Assembly (NCBI GenBank): GCA_949282215.1
Contig: CASDPF010000005.1
Coordinates: 36,913 to 100,912 of the forward strand
DNA from: an uncultured bacterium
Lineage (GTDB): Bacteria; Cyanobacteriota; Vampirovibrionia; Gastranaerophilales; Gastranaerophilaceae
Reading direction: 5' to 3'
DNA: 64,000 nucleotides
In this document: positions 35,313 to 44,600 of the stretch, one piece after another
Position numbering within the stretch: position 1 is the first letter of the stretch
Layout of the letters: every line of letters starts with the position of its first letter
Notes under the pieces: model-generated
Told to the model about the DNA's origin: nothing
The model's database searches: none
Seen by the model: the letters and a program-made list of their open reading frames with translations, nothing else
Position numbers and translations under genes: made by a program

Positions 35313-35999
35313 ATGAGTAAAGGTATATTTATAACAGCAACGGGAACTGATGTAGGAAAAACATTTATCTCAGCACTTCTTGTAAAAAGAATGAGAGGAC
35401 TAGGGAAAAATTGCGGGTACTATAAACCTGCATTAAGCGGAGCGGAATTAAAAAACGGACAATTAATCCCCGGAGATTGTGAATTCGTACTTAAAACAGC
35501 AGGTATTAATGCAAACCCGTCCGATTTTGCTTCGTATATATTTAAAACAGCTGTATCACCGCATTTAGCCGCTGAAATTGAAGGAGTATCAATTAAAAAA
35601 GAAAAAATACTAAATGACTTTCAAGATAAAAAAGAAGAATATGATTATCTTGTTGTAGAGGGTGCTGGAGGCATTATATGCCCGTTTAACTTAAAAGATG
35701 AACAAATTATATTGCCTGATATAATAAAACTTCTTGGATTGGATATAGTTATTGTCTCAGATGCAAAATTGGGTTCAATTAATAATGCGGTACTAACTGT
35801 CGAATACATCAAAAATTGCGGAATAGACATAAAAGGAATAATTTTGAATAAATATAACGAAAATGATTTTATGCAGAGAGATAATAAAGAACAAATAGAA
35901 AGACTTACCGGAGTAAAAGTCATTGCCGAAGTAAAAGAAAATGAAAACAATCTTAATATAGAAAAAGAAGAAATTTTATCAATTTTTAAGGAGATATAA
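35313..35999 (+). CDS. bioD: Dethiobiotin synthetase
   Basis: BioD closes the ureido ring of biotin using ATP and CO2. The 228-residue protein has the P-loop ITATGTDVGKTFIS, the Lys/Ser substrate block YYKPALSGAE, VVEGAGGIICPFN and the C-terminal LNKYNEND nucleotide-binding region. A GAGAGG site precedes the ATG. One base separates it from bioA. bioB and bioF are not in the window, so biotin genes are split. Confidence 0.93.
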   Translation: MSKGIFITATGTDVGKTFISALLVKRMRGLGKNCGYYKPALSGAELKNGQLIPGDCEFVLKTAGINANPSDFASYIFKTAVSPHLAAEIEGVSIKKEKILNDFQDKKEEYDYLVVEGAGGIICPFNLKDEQIILPDIIKLLGLDIVIVSDAKLGSINNAVLTVEYIKNCGIDIKGIILNKYNENDFMQRDNKEQIERLTGVKVIAEVKENENNLNIEKEEILSIFKEI

Positions 36000-36000
36000 A

Positions 36001-37362
36001 ATGGAATTTAGCGAGAATAGCAACTGGTCGAAACGAGATGTAAAATATATATGGCATCCCTGCTCACAAATGAAAGATTATGAAGAATTACCTCCAATTG
36101 TAATTGATCATGGGGAAGGGGTGTATCTTTATGACATAGACGGAAATAGATATGTGGACGTAATAAGCTCCTGGTGGTGCAATCTTCTCGGACATTGTAA
36201 CCCGCATATTAATGAAGAAATAAAAAAACAGCTTAATTCCCTAGAACATGTTATTTTCGCAAATTTTACACATAAACAAGCAATAAGACTCTGCGAAAGA
36301 TTAGCCAAAATTCTGCCAGAGGGACTATGCAAATTTAACTTTACAGACAACGGCTCATCAGCAATTGAAGCAGCAATGAAAGTTAGCTTCCAATACCACG
36401 AGCAAACTGGAAACCCTCAAAAAACACGTTTTATGGCATTATCTGAGGCTTACCACGGAGAAACTATTGGTGCATTATCTGTAGGGGATTGTGATTTATA
36501 TACTGAACTATATAAGCCTATATTAATGGATATAGTAAGAATAGAAGGCCCTGACTGCTACAGATGTCCTTACGGAAAAGACAGAGATCACTGTAACTGT
36601 GAATGTGCACAAAAAGCGGAAGAAACTTTTGAAAAATACGGAAATGAAACCGCGGCACTACTTGTAGAACCGCTACTTCAGGGTTCTGCCGGAATGAAAG
36701 TTTATCCGCCGCTATACTTAAAAAAATTAAGAGAACTATGCGATAAATATAATGTACACTTAATAGCCGATGAAATAGCTACAGGATACGGAAGAACAGG
36801 GAAAATGTTTGCATTTAACCATGCAGGCGTATCGCCTGATATCATGTGTCTTTCAAAAGGTCTTACAGGCGGTTATATGCCTTGTGCAATGTTTGTTACA
36901 ACACAAAAAATATATGATGCATTTTACGATGAATACAATACACATAAAGCATTTATGCACTCACATACATATAGCGGAAACCCGCTTGCCTGTGCTGCAG
37001 CTAATGCCGTTCTTGACATTTTGGAAGACGGAAGCGTATTGAAAAAAGCCAATGAAAATGCACTTTACTTTAATAAAATTATAAAAGAAAAGTTCGCCTC
37101 ACATAAAAATGTTGGCGATATAAGACATATAGGATTAATAAACGCTATTGAACTGGTTAAAAATAAGACAACAAAAGAGCCATTTGATTCGAAACTCAGA
37201 ACAGGTTATCAAATCTATAAAAAAGCCCTAAAAAAAGGCGTACTTCTCCGACCGCTCGGCGATATAATCTACTTCAATCCACCCCTAATAATTTCACGCA
37301 AGGATATGGCTTTCGTAACAGATGTGGCATTGGAATGCCTGCAAGAAGTTCTGCCTAACTAA
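36001..37362 (+). CDS. bioA: Adenosylmethionine-8-amino-7-oxononanoate aminotransferase
   Basis: This class III PLP aminotransferase makes 7,8-diaminopelargonate with SAM as amino donor. The 453-residue protein has WHPCSQMKDYE near the N-terminus, SSWWCNLLGH, DNGSSAIEAAMK, the PLP Asp in LIADEIATGYGRTGKMFAF and the PLP Lys in CLSKGLTGGYMP. It immediately follows bioD, the next enzyme of the pathway. Its last 4 bases overlap the convergent prepilin gene. Confidence 0.94.
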   Translation: MEFSENSNWSKRDVKYIWHPCSQMKDYEELPPIVIDHGEGVYLYDIDGNRYVDVISSWWCNLLGHCNPHINEEIKKQLNSLEHVIFANFTHKQAIRLCERLAKILPEGLCKFNFTDNGSSAIEAAMKVSFQYHEQTGNPQKTRFMALSEAYHGETIGALSVGDCDLYTELYKPILMDIVRIEGPDCYRCPYGKDRDHCNCECAQKAEETFEKYGNETAALLVEPLLQGSAGMKVYPPLYLKKLRELCDKYNVHLIADEIATGYGRTGKMFAFNHAGVSPDIMCLSKGLTGGYMPCAMFVTTQKIYDAFYDEYNTHKAFMHSHTYSGNPLACAAANAVLDILEDGSVLKKANENALYFNKIIKEKFASHKNVGDIRHIGLINAIELVKNKTTKEPFDSKLRTGYQIYKKALKKGVLLRPLGDIIYFNPPLIISRKDMAFVTDVALECLQEVLPN

Positions 37363-38084
37363 GGTAGATTTTTAAAGTAATCCTTTTCTGACAGAGCCTT
37401 TTGTGCACAAAGAAGGCCATTTAAACCTGACGAGGAATTTCTATCACAGACAACACCGTACATCTCCGGATCCTCACTTTCATCCCACTTTGTATTTTTT
37501 GGAAAAGTTAACTTGCCAGTATTCGTATCAAACATAAATGTAAATAAATCATGTCCCCACTTATTCGGAGCCTTAAATCCGTTAATATCAACTGTCACCA
37601 AAAACGATTCATACTCACTTACATCTATATACAAAAGCATACCATCCCTTGTTCTAATCAAACCGTCGTCAATAAACCACCAAAGAGAATTGCCACTTCC
37701 GCCGGTATATGTTTGATAAGTGTTCTTTGCCCAGCTAATAAAAGTAGCTCTCGAATTAAAATAAGGACCACCACACTTGTAATCTGAACAATCCGTGGAT
37801 TTTGCTATGTATTTTTGAAGCATATTGCGAAACGGACTTGCATCCACGGTAGAAGTTTTTTGAATAACATAACCCTCCTCAAAAACCATTCTGATACAAG
37901 CCTGATTTAAAGCAGAATAAGCTTTTTTAAAACGAGTCTCCAACTCCACCGCCTTATATTTGTTAACAAGTGACGGCAGCGTCATTGCTGCAACCACACC
38001 AATAATCCCCAGAGTAATTAACACTTCAGCCAAAGTAAACCCTTTATGTAAAAATCTTGTATTCCGACAAAAATATATTTGCAT
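37359..38084 (-). CDS. Prepilin-like protein (cassette D)
   Basis: A 15-residue leader ending in Gly precedes FTLAEVLITLGIIGVVAAMTL. The 241-residue protein has the shared block D-I-N-G-F-K-A-P-N-K-W-G-H-D-L-F-T-F and several Cys, and its C-terminus (LLCAQKALSEKDYFKNLP) lacks the N-W-x-I-x-D-x-Y-P ending. AGGAG precedes the ATG at 38084. It overlaps the bioA stop by 4 bases and diverges from the HTH gene at 38191. Confidence 0.87.
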   Translation of the reverse strand: MQIYFCRNTRFLHKGFTLAEVLITLGIIGVVAAMTLPSLVNKYKAVELETRFKKAYSALNQACIRMVFEEGYVIQKTSTVDASPFRNMLQKYIAKSTDCSDYKCGGPYFNSRATFISWAKNTYQTYTGGSGNSLWWFIDDGLIRTRDGMLLYIDVSEYESFLVTVDINGFKAPNKWGHDLFTFMFDTNTGKLTFPKNTKWDESEDPEMYGVVCDRNSSSGLNGLLCAQKALSEKDYFKNLP

Positions 38085-38094
38085 CTTTTTCTCC

Positions 38095-38122
38095 TTAATT
38101 TCTTAATTAAAATAGAAATTAA
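38095..38122. promoter_or_regulatory. Inverted repeat between divergent prepilin and HTH genes (cassette D)
   Basis: TTAATTTC (38095-38102) and GAAATTAA (38115-38122) are perfectly complementary with a 12-base gap. It lies just upstream of the prepilin ribosome-binding site. A possible minus-strand -35 (TTGACT) lies near 38166-38171. Confidence 0.45.
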
Positions 38123-38190
38123 ATAATTAATATATAAATCATTTAATAACATATTTTATTAACCAAGTCAAGAACACTATAATTAGGAGT

Positions 38191-38403
38191 ATGCATATAA
38201 GAGAAAAAATAAAATCAATTCTGGCATTAAAATGTGTCACAATAACAAAACTCGCCGAACTTATGACAGAAAAGACCGGCGAAAGATATACTTTTCAGAG
38301 GATTTCGCATAAACTCAGATTAAACAGACTTACACTTGCTGAGGCTTATATAATTGCCGACATTCTCGGATATGATTTAGAATTTATTGAACGAAAAATA
38401 TAA
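38191..38403 (+). CDS. Small HTH DNA-binding protein (cassette D)
   Basis: The 70-residue protein (IKSILALKCVTITKLAELMTEKTGERYTFQRISHKLR...) is related to the one at 299-517 and resembles a bare helix-turn-helix. TATAAT (38178-38183) ends 7 bases before the ATG, with AGGAG squeezed in between, so transcription would start at or next to the start codon. It diverges from the prepilin gene at 37359. Confidence 0.72.
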   Translation: MHIREKIKSILALKCVTITKLAELMTEKTGERYTFQRISHKLRLNRLTLAEAYIIADILGYDLEFIERKI

Positions 38404-38576
38404 ATTTTTGCCACAAAACACCCGATACTGGTCAATATTATTACTCAAAAAGCACACCATACCATACGCCTGACTAACAAGCGTATATTAAACACTTTTT
38501 AAAGACCACACACTCTCAACTGGCGATAAAAATTTTGAAACAAATCAACACTTCAATCGTCTATTATTTTAAAGAT
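38404..38576. other. Non-coding stretch after the cassette D HTH gene
   Basis: An AT-rich region with an ATACGC...GCGTAT inverted repeat (about 38468-38490), without a T-run, and no ORF I can support. It may hold the 3' end of the transcript for the small peptide gene on the minus strand. Confidence 0.3.
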
Positions 38577-38672
38577 TTATCCTTCTGTAGTTAATTCTTC
38601 CCAAATGCTTGGTACTACGATTAATGCAGTGTAAACGATAAATCCGAACAGAATTAAGTTGATAGCTTCCAT
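38577..38672 (-). CDS. 31-residue single-pass membrane peptide
   Basis: An ORF opens at ATG 38672 with AGGAG 8 bases upstream and ends at TAA 38577. The peptide begins MEAINLILFGFIVYTALIVV, nearly all hydrophobic, and ends in the acidic segment PSIWEELTTEG. This is one membrane helix with a short tail, the layout of tiny subunits of membrane complexes or membrane-acting peptides. I do not recognise it. The ribosome-binding site, the codon use and the sensible polarity argue for a real gene. Confidence 0.6.
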   Translation of the reverse strand: MEAINLILFGFIVYTALIVVPSIWEELTTEG

Positions 38673-38787
38673 TAGAACTTCTCCTATAAGTCTACATGTA
38701 ATATTATGCCCATGCCTGCTATCAATTTAACACTTTTTAACAAAATTTTTAAAAAATTTTTCATATAATAGAAGAAAGAGGAAAAAG

Positions 38788-39099
38788 ATGGAAAAAAAAC
38801 TGAAAGCATTATTTGAAAATTTATGCTGTTCACAATGTAAAACAGGATTTGACGAAGAATCTTTTATTATAAAACGAGAAGAGGCAGGACTTACTGTAAC
38901 TCATCTGGTATGCAAAAACTGCGGGAAAAGCTTTGGTGTAGCTTTTTTAGGTTTTTCCGGCATAGATGTAAAAGACGAGTCAAAACTGGCTCTGGAAATC
39001 CAAGAAGGACCTGATCCGATAACCTATGACGATGTAATTGATGCTCATAGATTCATTCGCGATCTGGATGAGCACTGGGCAGATCACTTGCCTAAATAA
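38788..39099 (+). CDS. Small zinc-ribbon-like protein of unknown function
   Basis: The 103-residue protein has two CxxC pairs (CCSQC near residue 14, CKNC near residue 47) spaced as in a zinc ribbon, then an acidic helical C-terminus (DPITYDDVIDAHRFIRDLDEHWADHL). It might bind nucleic acid or protein. An AGAGG-type site precedes the ATG. It ends 1 base before the convergent prepilin gene of cassette E. Confidence 0.65.
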   Translation: MEKKLKALFENLCCSQCKTGFDEESFIIKREEAGLTVTHLVCKNCGKSFGVAFLGFSGIDVKDESKLALEIQEGPDPITYDDVIDAHRFIRDLDEHWADHLPK

Positions 39100-39100
39100 G

Positions 39101-39808
39101 TTAATCCCATTCTGCGGATATATCACGGCGTAAGTAATCCATATTACCTTTGTTTAAGACCCAAGCTGTACACCCTGTACCATTGCCATTTGATGTACCT
39201 TTATATTTACATGTATACCCGTTATCACCTCCTTGCCATCCTGAAAGACCAATAGGCAAAATACTTTTTTTAGTGATGTAAAACCCAAAATAATCTATAC
39301 CAGCTTGATTTGGATTTTTATACCCATTCAAATCAACATAAAGAACCCCACAAATATCTTTATACATTTCAGTCGTTAATTTACATCCAGTACCTTGCGA
39401 TGGCATAGCAAAAGCAACACCGTTTGCCAAAATACCGCGAGCATACATTGAATGGTTTTTAGGAGAAAAACCATACTCACCGCCGCTTAAAGTTTTATAC
39501 TGCTCCACAAAACATCCGTATTCGCCTCGACATGGTTCTCCTAACTTTAAATAAGGTGCAAAATAATCATAAAGTTTTTCTGCACCTTCAAGTGTTATAG
39601 CGGGATCAATATCCCAAAATTCAGCCGGTCCGTTTTCTTGTATAGCCATTAAATAAGCCTGTGAAAAAATTGAATAAGTCTGTTTTAATCTTTCAACTAA
39701 CACCTTTTCCTGATATTTGGCAACTATAGCAGGCAATGTCATAGCTGCAACGATTCCTATTATACCAATTGTTATAAGCACTTCTGCAAGAGTGAAACCT
39801 TTTTTCAT
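39101..39808 (-). CDS. Prepilin-like protein (cassette E)
   Basis: From the ATG at 39808 it reads MKKG then FTLAEVLITIGIIGIVAAMTL; a TTG at 39814 sits closer to the GGAGG and could be used. The ~235-residue protein has the shared block D-L-N-G-Y-K-N-P-N-Q-A-G-I-D-Y-F-G-F and a Gly/Cys-rich C-terminus without the N-W-x-I motif. It diverges from the XRE gene at 39897 and abuts the gene at 38788. Confidence 0.87.
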   Translation of the reverse strand: MKKGFTLAEVLITIGIIGIVAAMTLPAIVAKYQEKVLVERLKQTYSIFSQAYLMAIQENGPAEFWDIDPAITLEGAEKLYDYFAPYLKLGEPCRGEYGCFVEQYKTLSGGEYGFSPKNHSMYARGILANGVAFAMPSQGTGCKLTTEMYKDICGVLYVDLNGYKNPNQAGIDYFGFYITKKSILPIGLSGWQGGDNGYTCKYKGTSNGNGTGCTAWVLNKGNMDYLRRDISAEWD

Positions 39809-39834
39809 AATCAAAAAAATCCTCCTTTAATCTA

Positions 39835-39866
39835 ATTATATCACAAAATGGATTTAGAATCCATTT
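39835..39866 (-). promoter_or_regulatory. Prepilin promoter with a 21-bp palindromic operator (cassette E)
   Basis: AAATGGATT (39846-39854) and AATCCATTT (39858-39866) form a perfect inverted repeat with a 3-base centre. It lies 5 bases upstream of a minus-strand TATAAT (39835-39840), so it covers the -35 region of the prepilin promoter. The XRE gene starts 30 bases away. Confidence 0.65.
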
Positions 39867-39896
39867 ACGGAATTAAATCTATAGGATTATTGTTTA

Positions 39897-40115
39897 ATGA
39901 ATGAAGATATACTAAATATATTTCGCCATAATTTAGAACGACTAAGAAAAAGATACGGATGCTCATGCAAACAACTATCAGAACTAATAGGCTGTGATTC
40001 TTCATATATAAGTAAAGTAGAAAATGGGAGAATAATCCCGCCATTAGATAAAATCATAGCAATTGCGGATTTCTTTGAAATAGAATTTATAGATTTATTT
40101 AAGAAAACTAATTAA
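39897..40115 (+). CDS. XRE-family HTH regulator (cassette E)
   Basis: The 72-residue protein is one Cro/CI domain: LERLRKRYGCSCKQLSELIGCDSSYISKVENGRIIPPLDKIIAIADFFEIEFIDLF. A perfect palindrome lies between it and the divergent prepilin gene. Its 3' end overlaps the convergent nucleoside transporter gene by 8 bases. Its likely job is control of the prepilin gene and itself. Confidence 0.87.
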   Translation: MNEDILNIFRHNLERLRKRYGCSCKQLSELIGCDSSYISKVENGRIIPPLDKIIAIADFFEIEFIDLFKKTN

Positions 40116-41388
40116 ACAATACCCCCACAATAGCAGCAGACATATAACAAGTTAAGGTACCCGCAATTAAAGCTCTAACACCGAGTCTTGCTAAATTTTT
40201 GCGTTGGTTAGGAGCCAATTCGCCAATACCGCCCAGCTGAATTGCAATAGACCCAAAGTTTCCAAAACTGCATAAAGCAAAACAAGTGATTAAATAACTT
40301 TTTTCAGAAAGAGCTTGCGGAAGATTTGTTAAATCAACATAAGCAACCATTTCATTTAATACAAGCTTGGTTCCCATAAGACTACCAACCGTAGTTGCTT
40401 CATGTAACGGAACTCCCATAAAGTAAGCAAATATAGCAAATAATTTACCCAAAATCATTCTTAATGATAACTGCGTCATATCAAATGATGAGAAATTAAT
40501 ATGCAAATATTTTACAAAAAGAATACCAAAACCTTTTAAAAACCAATCAATCATTGCAACTAAAGCAACAAGGGCTAAAATCATCGCAATAACATTAATT
40601 GCGACCTTCATACCTTCAGACGCACCTGCTGAAATTGCATCAAATACATTTATATAAGGTCGCTTTCTTTTACTATAAGAAATTTCAAAGTCTTCACTGG
40701 TCTCAGGCACATGAGTTTCAGGATAAATAATTTTTGAAATAACAAGAGCACCCGGAGCGGCCATAAAGGATGATGCCAAAAGATAATGAGCCGGAATTCC
40801 CATACCAATATAAATAGGCATAGTAGCCATTGAAATACACGCCATACTGCCTGCCATAGACGCAAGTAACTCAGAACGGGTTAACTTTGCCAAATAAGGT
40901 CTTATCATAATCTGAGCAGCAATCTGACCTACAAAAGCACTTGCGACATTTGATAGAGCTTCCGCACCGCTTACAGACATAATTTTATTCATGGCTCTGC
41001 CAAAAAGCGGAACAACTCGCTGCATAATTCCGTAATAATATAATATGTTAACTAAAATCATCATAAAAATAAGAGAACATATTAATTGCAGAGCAAAAAC
41101 ATTAGCTCCCAATCCCCATACAAGATTAAGTTTTTCACTATCAATCAGCGGTCCAAAAACAAACGCACCACCTTCTTTTGCAAAGTCTAAAATCTTTTGG
41201 ATAAACATTCCGACATTCATAAATAACGCTCTGCCAAGAGGGACTTTGAAAATAAATATTGCAAGCCCGACTTGCAATAAAAACCCCATCCCGACAGTTT
41301 TATAATTTATAGCTTTCTTATTATTTGACATCAAAAAGCAAATAATAAAAATTAAAATAATACCCAAAATTCCAAAAAGTCTATCCAT
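40108..41388 (-). CDS. nupC: Concentrative nucleoside transporter (NupC/CNT family)
   Basis: The ~426-residue membrane protein has the CNT pattern: an N-terminal three-helix part, then Gate and core domains with GAEALSNVASAFVGQIAAQIMIRPYL (substrate-binding loop), a helical hairpin SMACISMATMPIYIGMGIPAHYL and a C-terminal SFGNFGSIAIQLGGIGELAPNQR. It imports nucleosides with Na+ or H+. AAGGG is 5 bases before the ATG at 41388. It is monocistronic and converges with cassette E. Confidence 0.92.
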   Translation of the reverse strand: MDRLFGILGIILIFIICFLMSNNKKAINYKTVGMGFLLQVGLAIFIFKVPLGRALFMNVGMFIQKILDFAKEGGAFVFGPLIDSEKLNLVWGLGANVFALQLICSLIFMMILVNILYYYGIMQRVVPLFGRAMNKIMSVSGAEALSNVASAFVGQIAAQIMIRPYLAKLTRSELLASMAGSMACISMATMPIYIGMGIPAHYLLASSFMAAPGALVISKIIYPETHVPETSEDFEISYSKRKRPYINVFDAISAGASEGMKVAINVIAMILALVALVAMIDWFLKGFGILFVKYLHINFSSFDMTQLSLRMILGKLFAIFAYFMGVPLHEATTVGSLMGTKLVLNEMVAYVDLTNLPQALSEKSYLITCFALCSFGNFGSIAIQLGGIGELAPNQRKNLARLGVRALIAGTLTCYMSAAIVGVLFN

Positions 41389-41627
41389 ATACACCCTTTA
41401 TAATAATATGTATTCAAATGAGAATTGCATATTAAAAATAACAATTACTCTGTACATAACAATCTTACTTTAAAGTTATACAAAAAACTTTAATTATTGA
41501 AAAAAGTTTACTTAATATTTTGTAACAATTACCCTGCTAGCTGTTGAAAAAAAACTTGTCAGCATTTTACTATAAATGCAGAGGATGAATTTTTCTGCAG
41601 CATGGTTAAATAGAAAAGGGGTATTCA

Positions 41628-44600
41628 ATGCGTATTACTTCGGTTATACCGCAAATTTATGCGAGTAATTTAGAGAAACAACAAAACAACACACCATCAA
41701 TTGCTATTAAAAATCCAAACTACAATAGCAATGTGAGGTCATTAAACTTTGTAGCACCGGCATTTATAGATCTTATAGCAAGAAAAAACAGAGTACCTTA
41801 TATCACTCTGACATTTACAGGTGCTGAAAAAAATATTAACCAATTCGTATCCGATGCTCCAGAAAATAAAAGATACGGGTTAAATGCATATAATCATGGC
41901 GGACTAGGAGTTGTCGCACAAGAAGGACCAAATAACTGGAGATTAAACGAAAAAGCCGATGTTAGAGATTTCTCCCCTTATCATTCTTACGGAAATCCAG
42001 ATGGCGGAGTTATAGTTGCTGAAGTAACAAGAGATGATAAAGGACATATAACAGAAAGACACCTGCCTCAAAATAAATTTCACCAAGCAGGACAAAATGA
42101 ATCTTTGGAAGAAGTAGCTAAACGGCTCAATTTAAAAGCTGAAAACTTAGAATATGTTATTCAAGTTGAACCTGATACAAAAGGAAAATCCGAATTCGTA
42201 GTATTAAAAGATGAAAACGTAACAGGCTCATTCAAACGTGCCTCTGACACTGCAATAGATGAATTAAAAGAAATTAAGTACAGATTTTTCGGAACAGATG
42301 AATTTGCAGATCCTGTAGTAGTCGCAGAAAAAAAACTTGAAGCAAAAACTATAGATGAAATTTTAGCACCACACATAAAAAAAATTAAAGAAAAACTTGA
42401 AGCTGAAAATCACTATGAACAACAATTGAAAGAGTTAAACGAAGCTGATAACAGGAGTTTTCAAAAGGATCCGTATTCATTTGAACCAAATCCGAAGATT
42501 GAAGAACTTGAAACAGAATATCTTAACAAAATTAATGAAGAATTAAAAAAGATTAAAGCTGAAACTGATGACGAATTTTACAAAGCAATAGAAACTCAAG
42601 ATTATAAAGATAAACTTGCAAAAATAAGAGAAAACGCAGCAGAAGCTGTTTCTGAAAGAAACACAACATATTTTATTCACACGGAAGATTTAGCAAAATT
42701 TGAAAACGCTTATGGCATCAATGCAAAAGGTGGCGGGACTTACGGAGCCTATGGTGCCTATGGAGCTTACGGAGCTTATGGAACAGAAGGAAGTCATGAT
42801 GGTATAAAACATGTAAGTACCAACGTATTTTATGCTGACAATAACAGAGCACTTGTAGAAGGTCTTCCGCAGTTAAATACCAAAGAACACGGGAATTTTA
42901 ACCCTGCAAACTTTTGGTTACACGACCGTCCTGCATTTATGGTAATGCACTATATAGCAGATAAATCCGCAGCAGGAAATGAATACTACAATGGCGGAAT
43001 AAAAGCTCACGGAACTTTCCACAATCCAGGTCGAGATTATCAGGGGTGGATGAATAATCCGTTTGAATTTTTCAGACTTGTGGCAAATGAACAAGATGTA
43101 GAAGAATTAAGAAACCACCCGCAAATAAGAGATTTAAAATACATAGAAAAAAATTGGGATAGATTCTGTCCTAAACCTGGCGAAGAACTAACAGCAGAAG
43201 CAAAATTCGCAAAACAAATCTTTGATCCGTATTTTAAAAACTTTATGGATGACTTTGGAACTTATAACATCTCAATGACACCTGTTGCCGCAGTAAAAGA
43301 AGATGGTAAAAACTTTACTGCAGGTACAGTATCAATGAACTACGGTAAAGAAATGAAAAACCCAGACACACCTGAAATTGCATTAGGTATGACAAACAAG
43401 CTTGCTGAAATTGAGACACACGACGTTACAAACGGAAGTACCCCTGCAAACTTACAATTAGACAATCCAAAAGCAAATTTCCATAGAAAAGGTCATCCAA
43501 ATATCCTTTCAAAACTAAAACGAGGCTTCCAAACTTATAATTATGAATACGAATTAGATAAAGATGGAAAAATAATAAAAGATAATATTGATGAAGTATT
43601 AAAAGCTAAAGAAAATAATACAAAATGGCTGCTTAATATAATAGACCATGCCTACCAGACCGGCGGACAAAACGGGGTAACAAAAGTATTTTGCAGTGAC
43701 GCTCAAATAAGCAATGGAGCTACAGTAATAGGACATCTTTCAGGATTTAAGACAGGTGATAAACTCTTTATGGGTTGGGGCAGACCTGATCCTCAGAAGA
43801 ACTTCCCTGCTTCTGTAGGTGCAATAAAAGAATATTTTGAATTTTTGAAAGATAAAAATATCCCTGATGAAGTAAAATTAAGAACAAAAGCTATTTTTGG
43901 AGCCGGGACGTGGGATTCTGGAGCTCAAGAATATAAATGGATTAAAGACCTAATTGAAGTCCAGTTACCAAAAATTGATAACGGAAAATACGTAGGGAAT
44001 ATAATGTATGTTAACAACTTCTTCTCTAACAGATTAGTCGGTTGTGCAACTTGGACATTATTCTCATCAAGATTTGAGCCTTGCGGAATTACGCCGTTAG
44101 AATCATTTGCATCAGCTACTCCGTGTATTTCAATTAATACAGGAGGTTCTCCAGATTTTATAAATAACATGAGAGGTTTCTTAACTAAAAACCCTTACTT
44201 GTTAAAAAGAGAAAGACTTGAAGAAATATTAGGAGAAAAACTGAACTTCAACGGAGATCCGGGACATGATGCAAATGTCTTAGACGGAGCACGTTGGAAA
44301 AATGCGACATTTGAACTGAAAGATTGTATCACAATGGCAATGCAATCCAGCGATGAAGAATTTAGAAAAGCAATCCAAGAACAATTAAGTGAAGAACTAA
44401 AAAAACAAAATGTTATACCATATAAAGAAATGGTACAAAATGCAGGTCTTCAACGAGACAAAATGGATTGGCACCAAAATGCCGACTATAACGGAGGCAA
44501 GACTGCCAACGACCGTTATATGAATGAAATATTCGAACGTAATAAGGGCATGGAAGCAAGAAACAAATCGCCAATGAAACGTTTAGTCGGAAAATTTGGA

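Noticed and set aside
38577..38672. Naming the 31-residue peptide as a photosystem or cytochrome b6f subunit
   Set aside because: Similarity is only in size and hydrophobicity; no residue pattern of PsbX, PetG, PetN or similar could be matched by eye.
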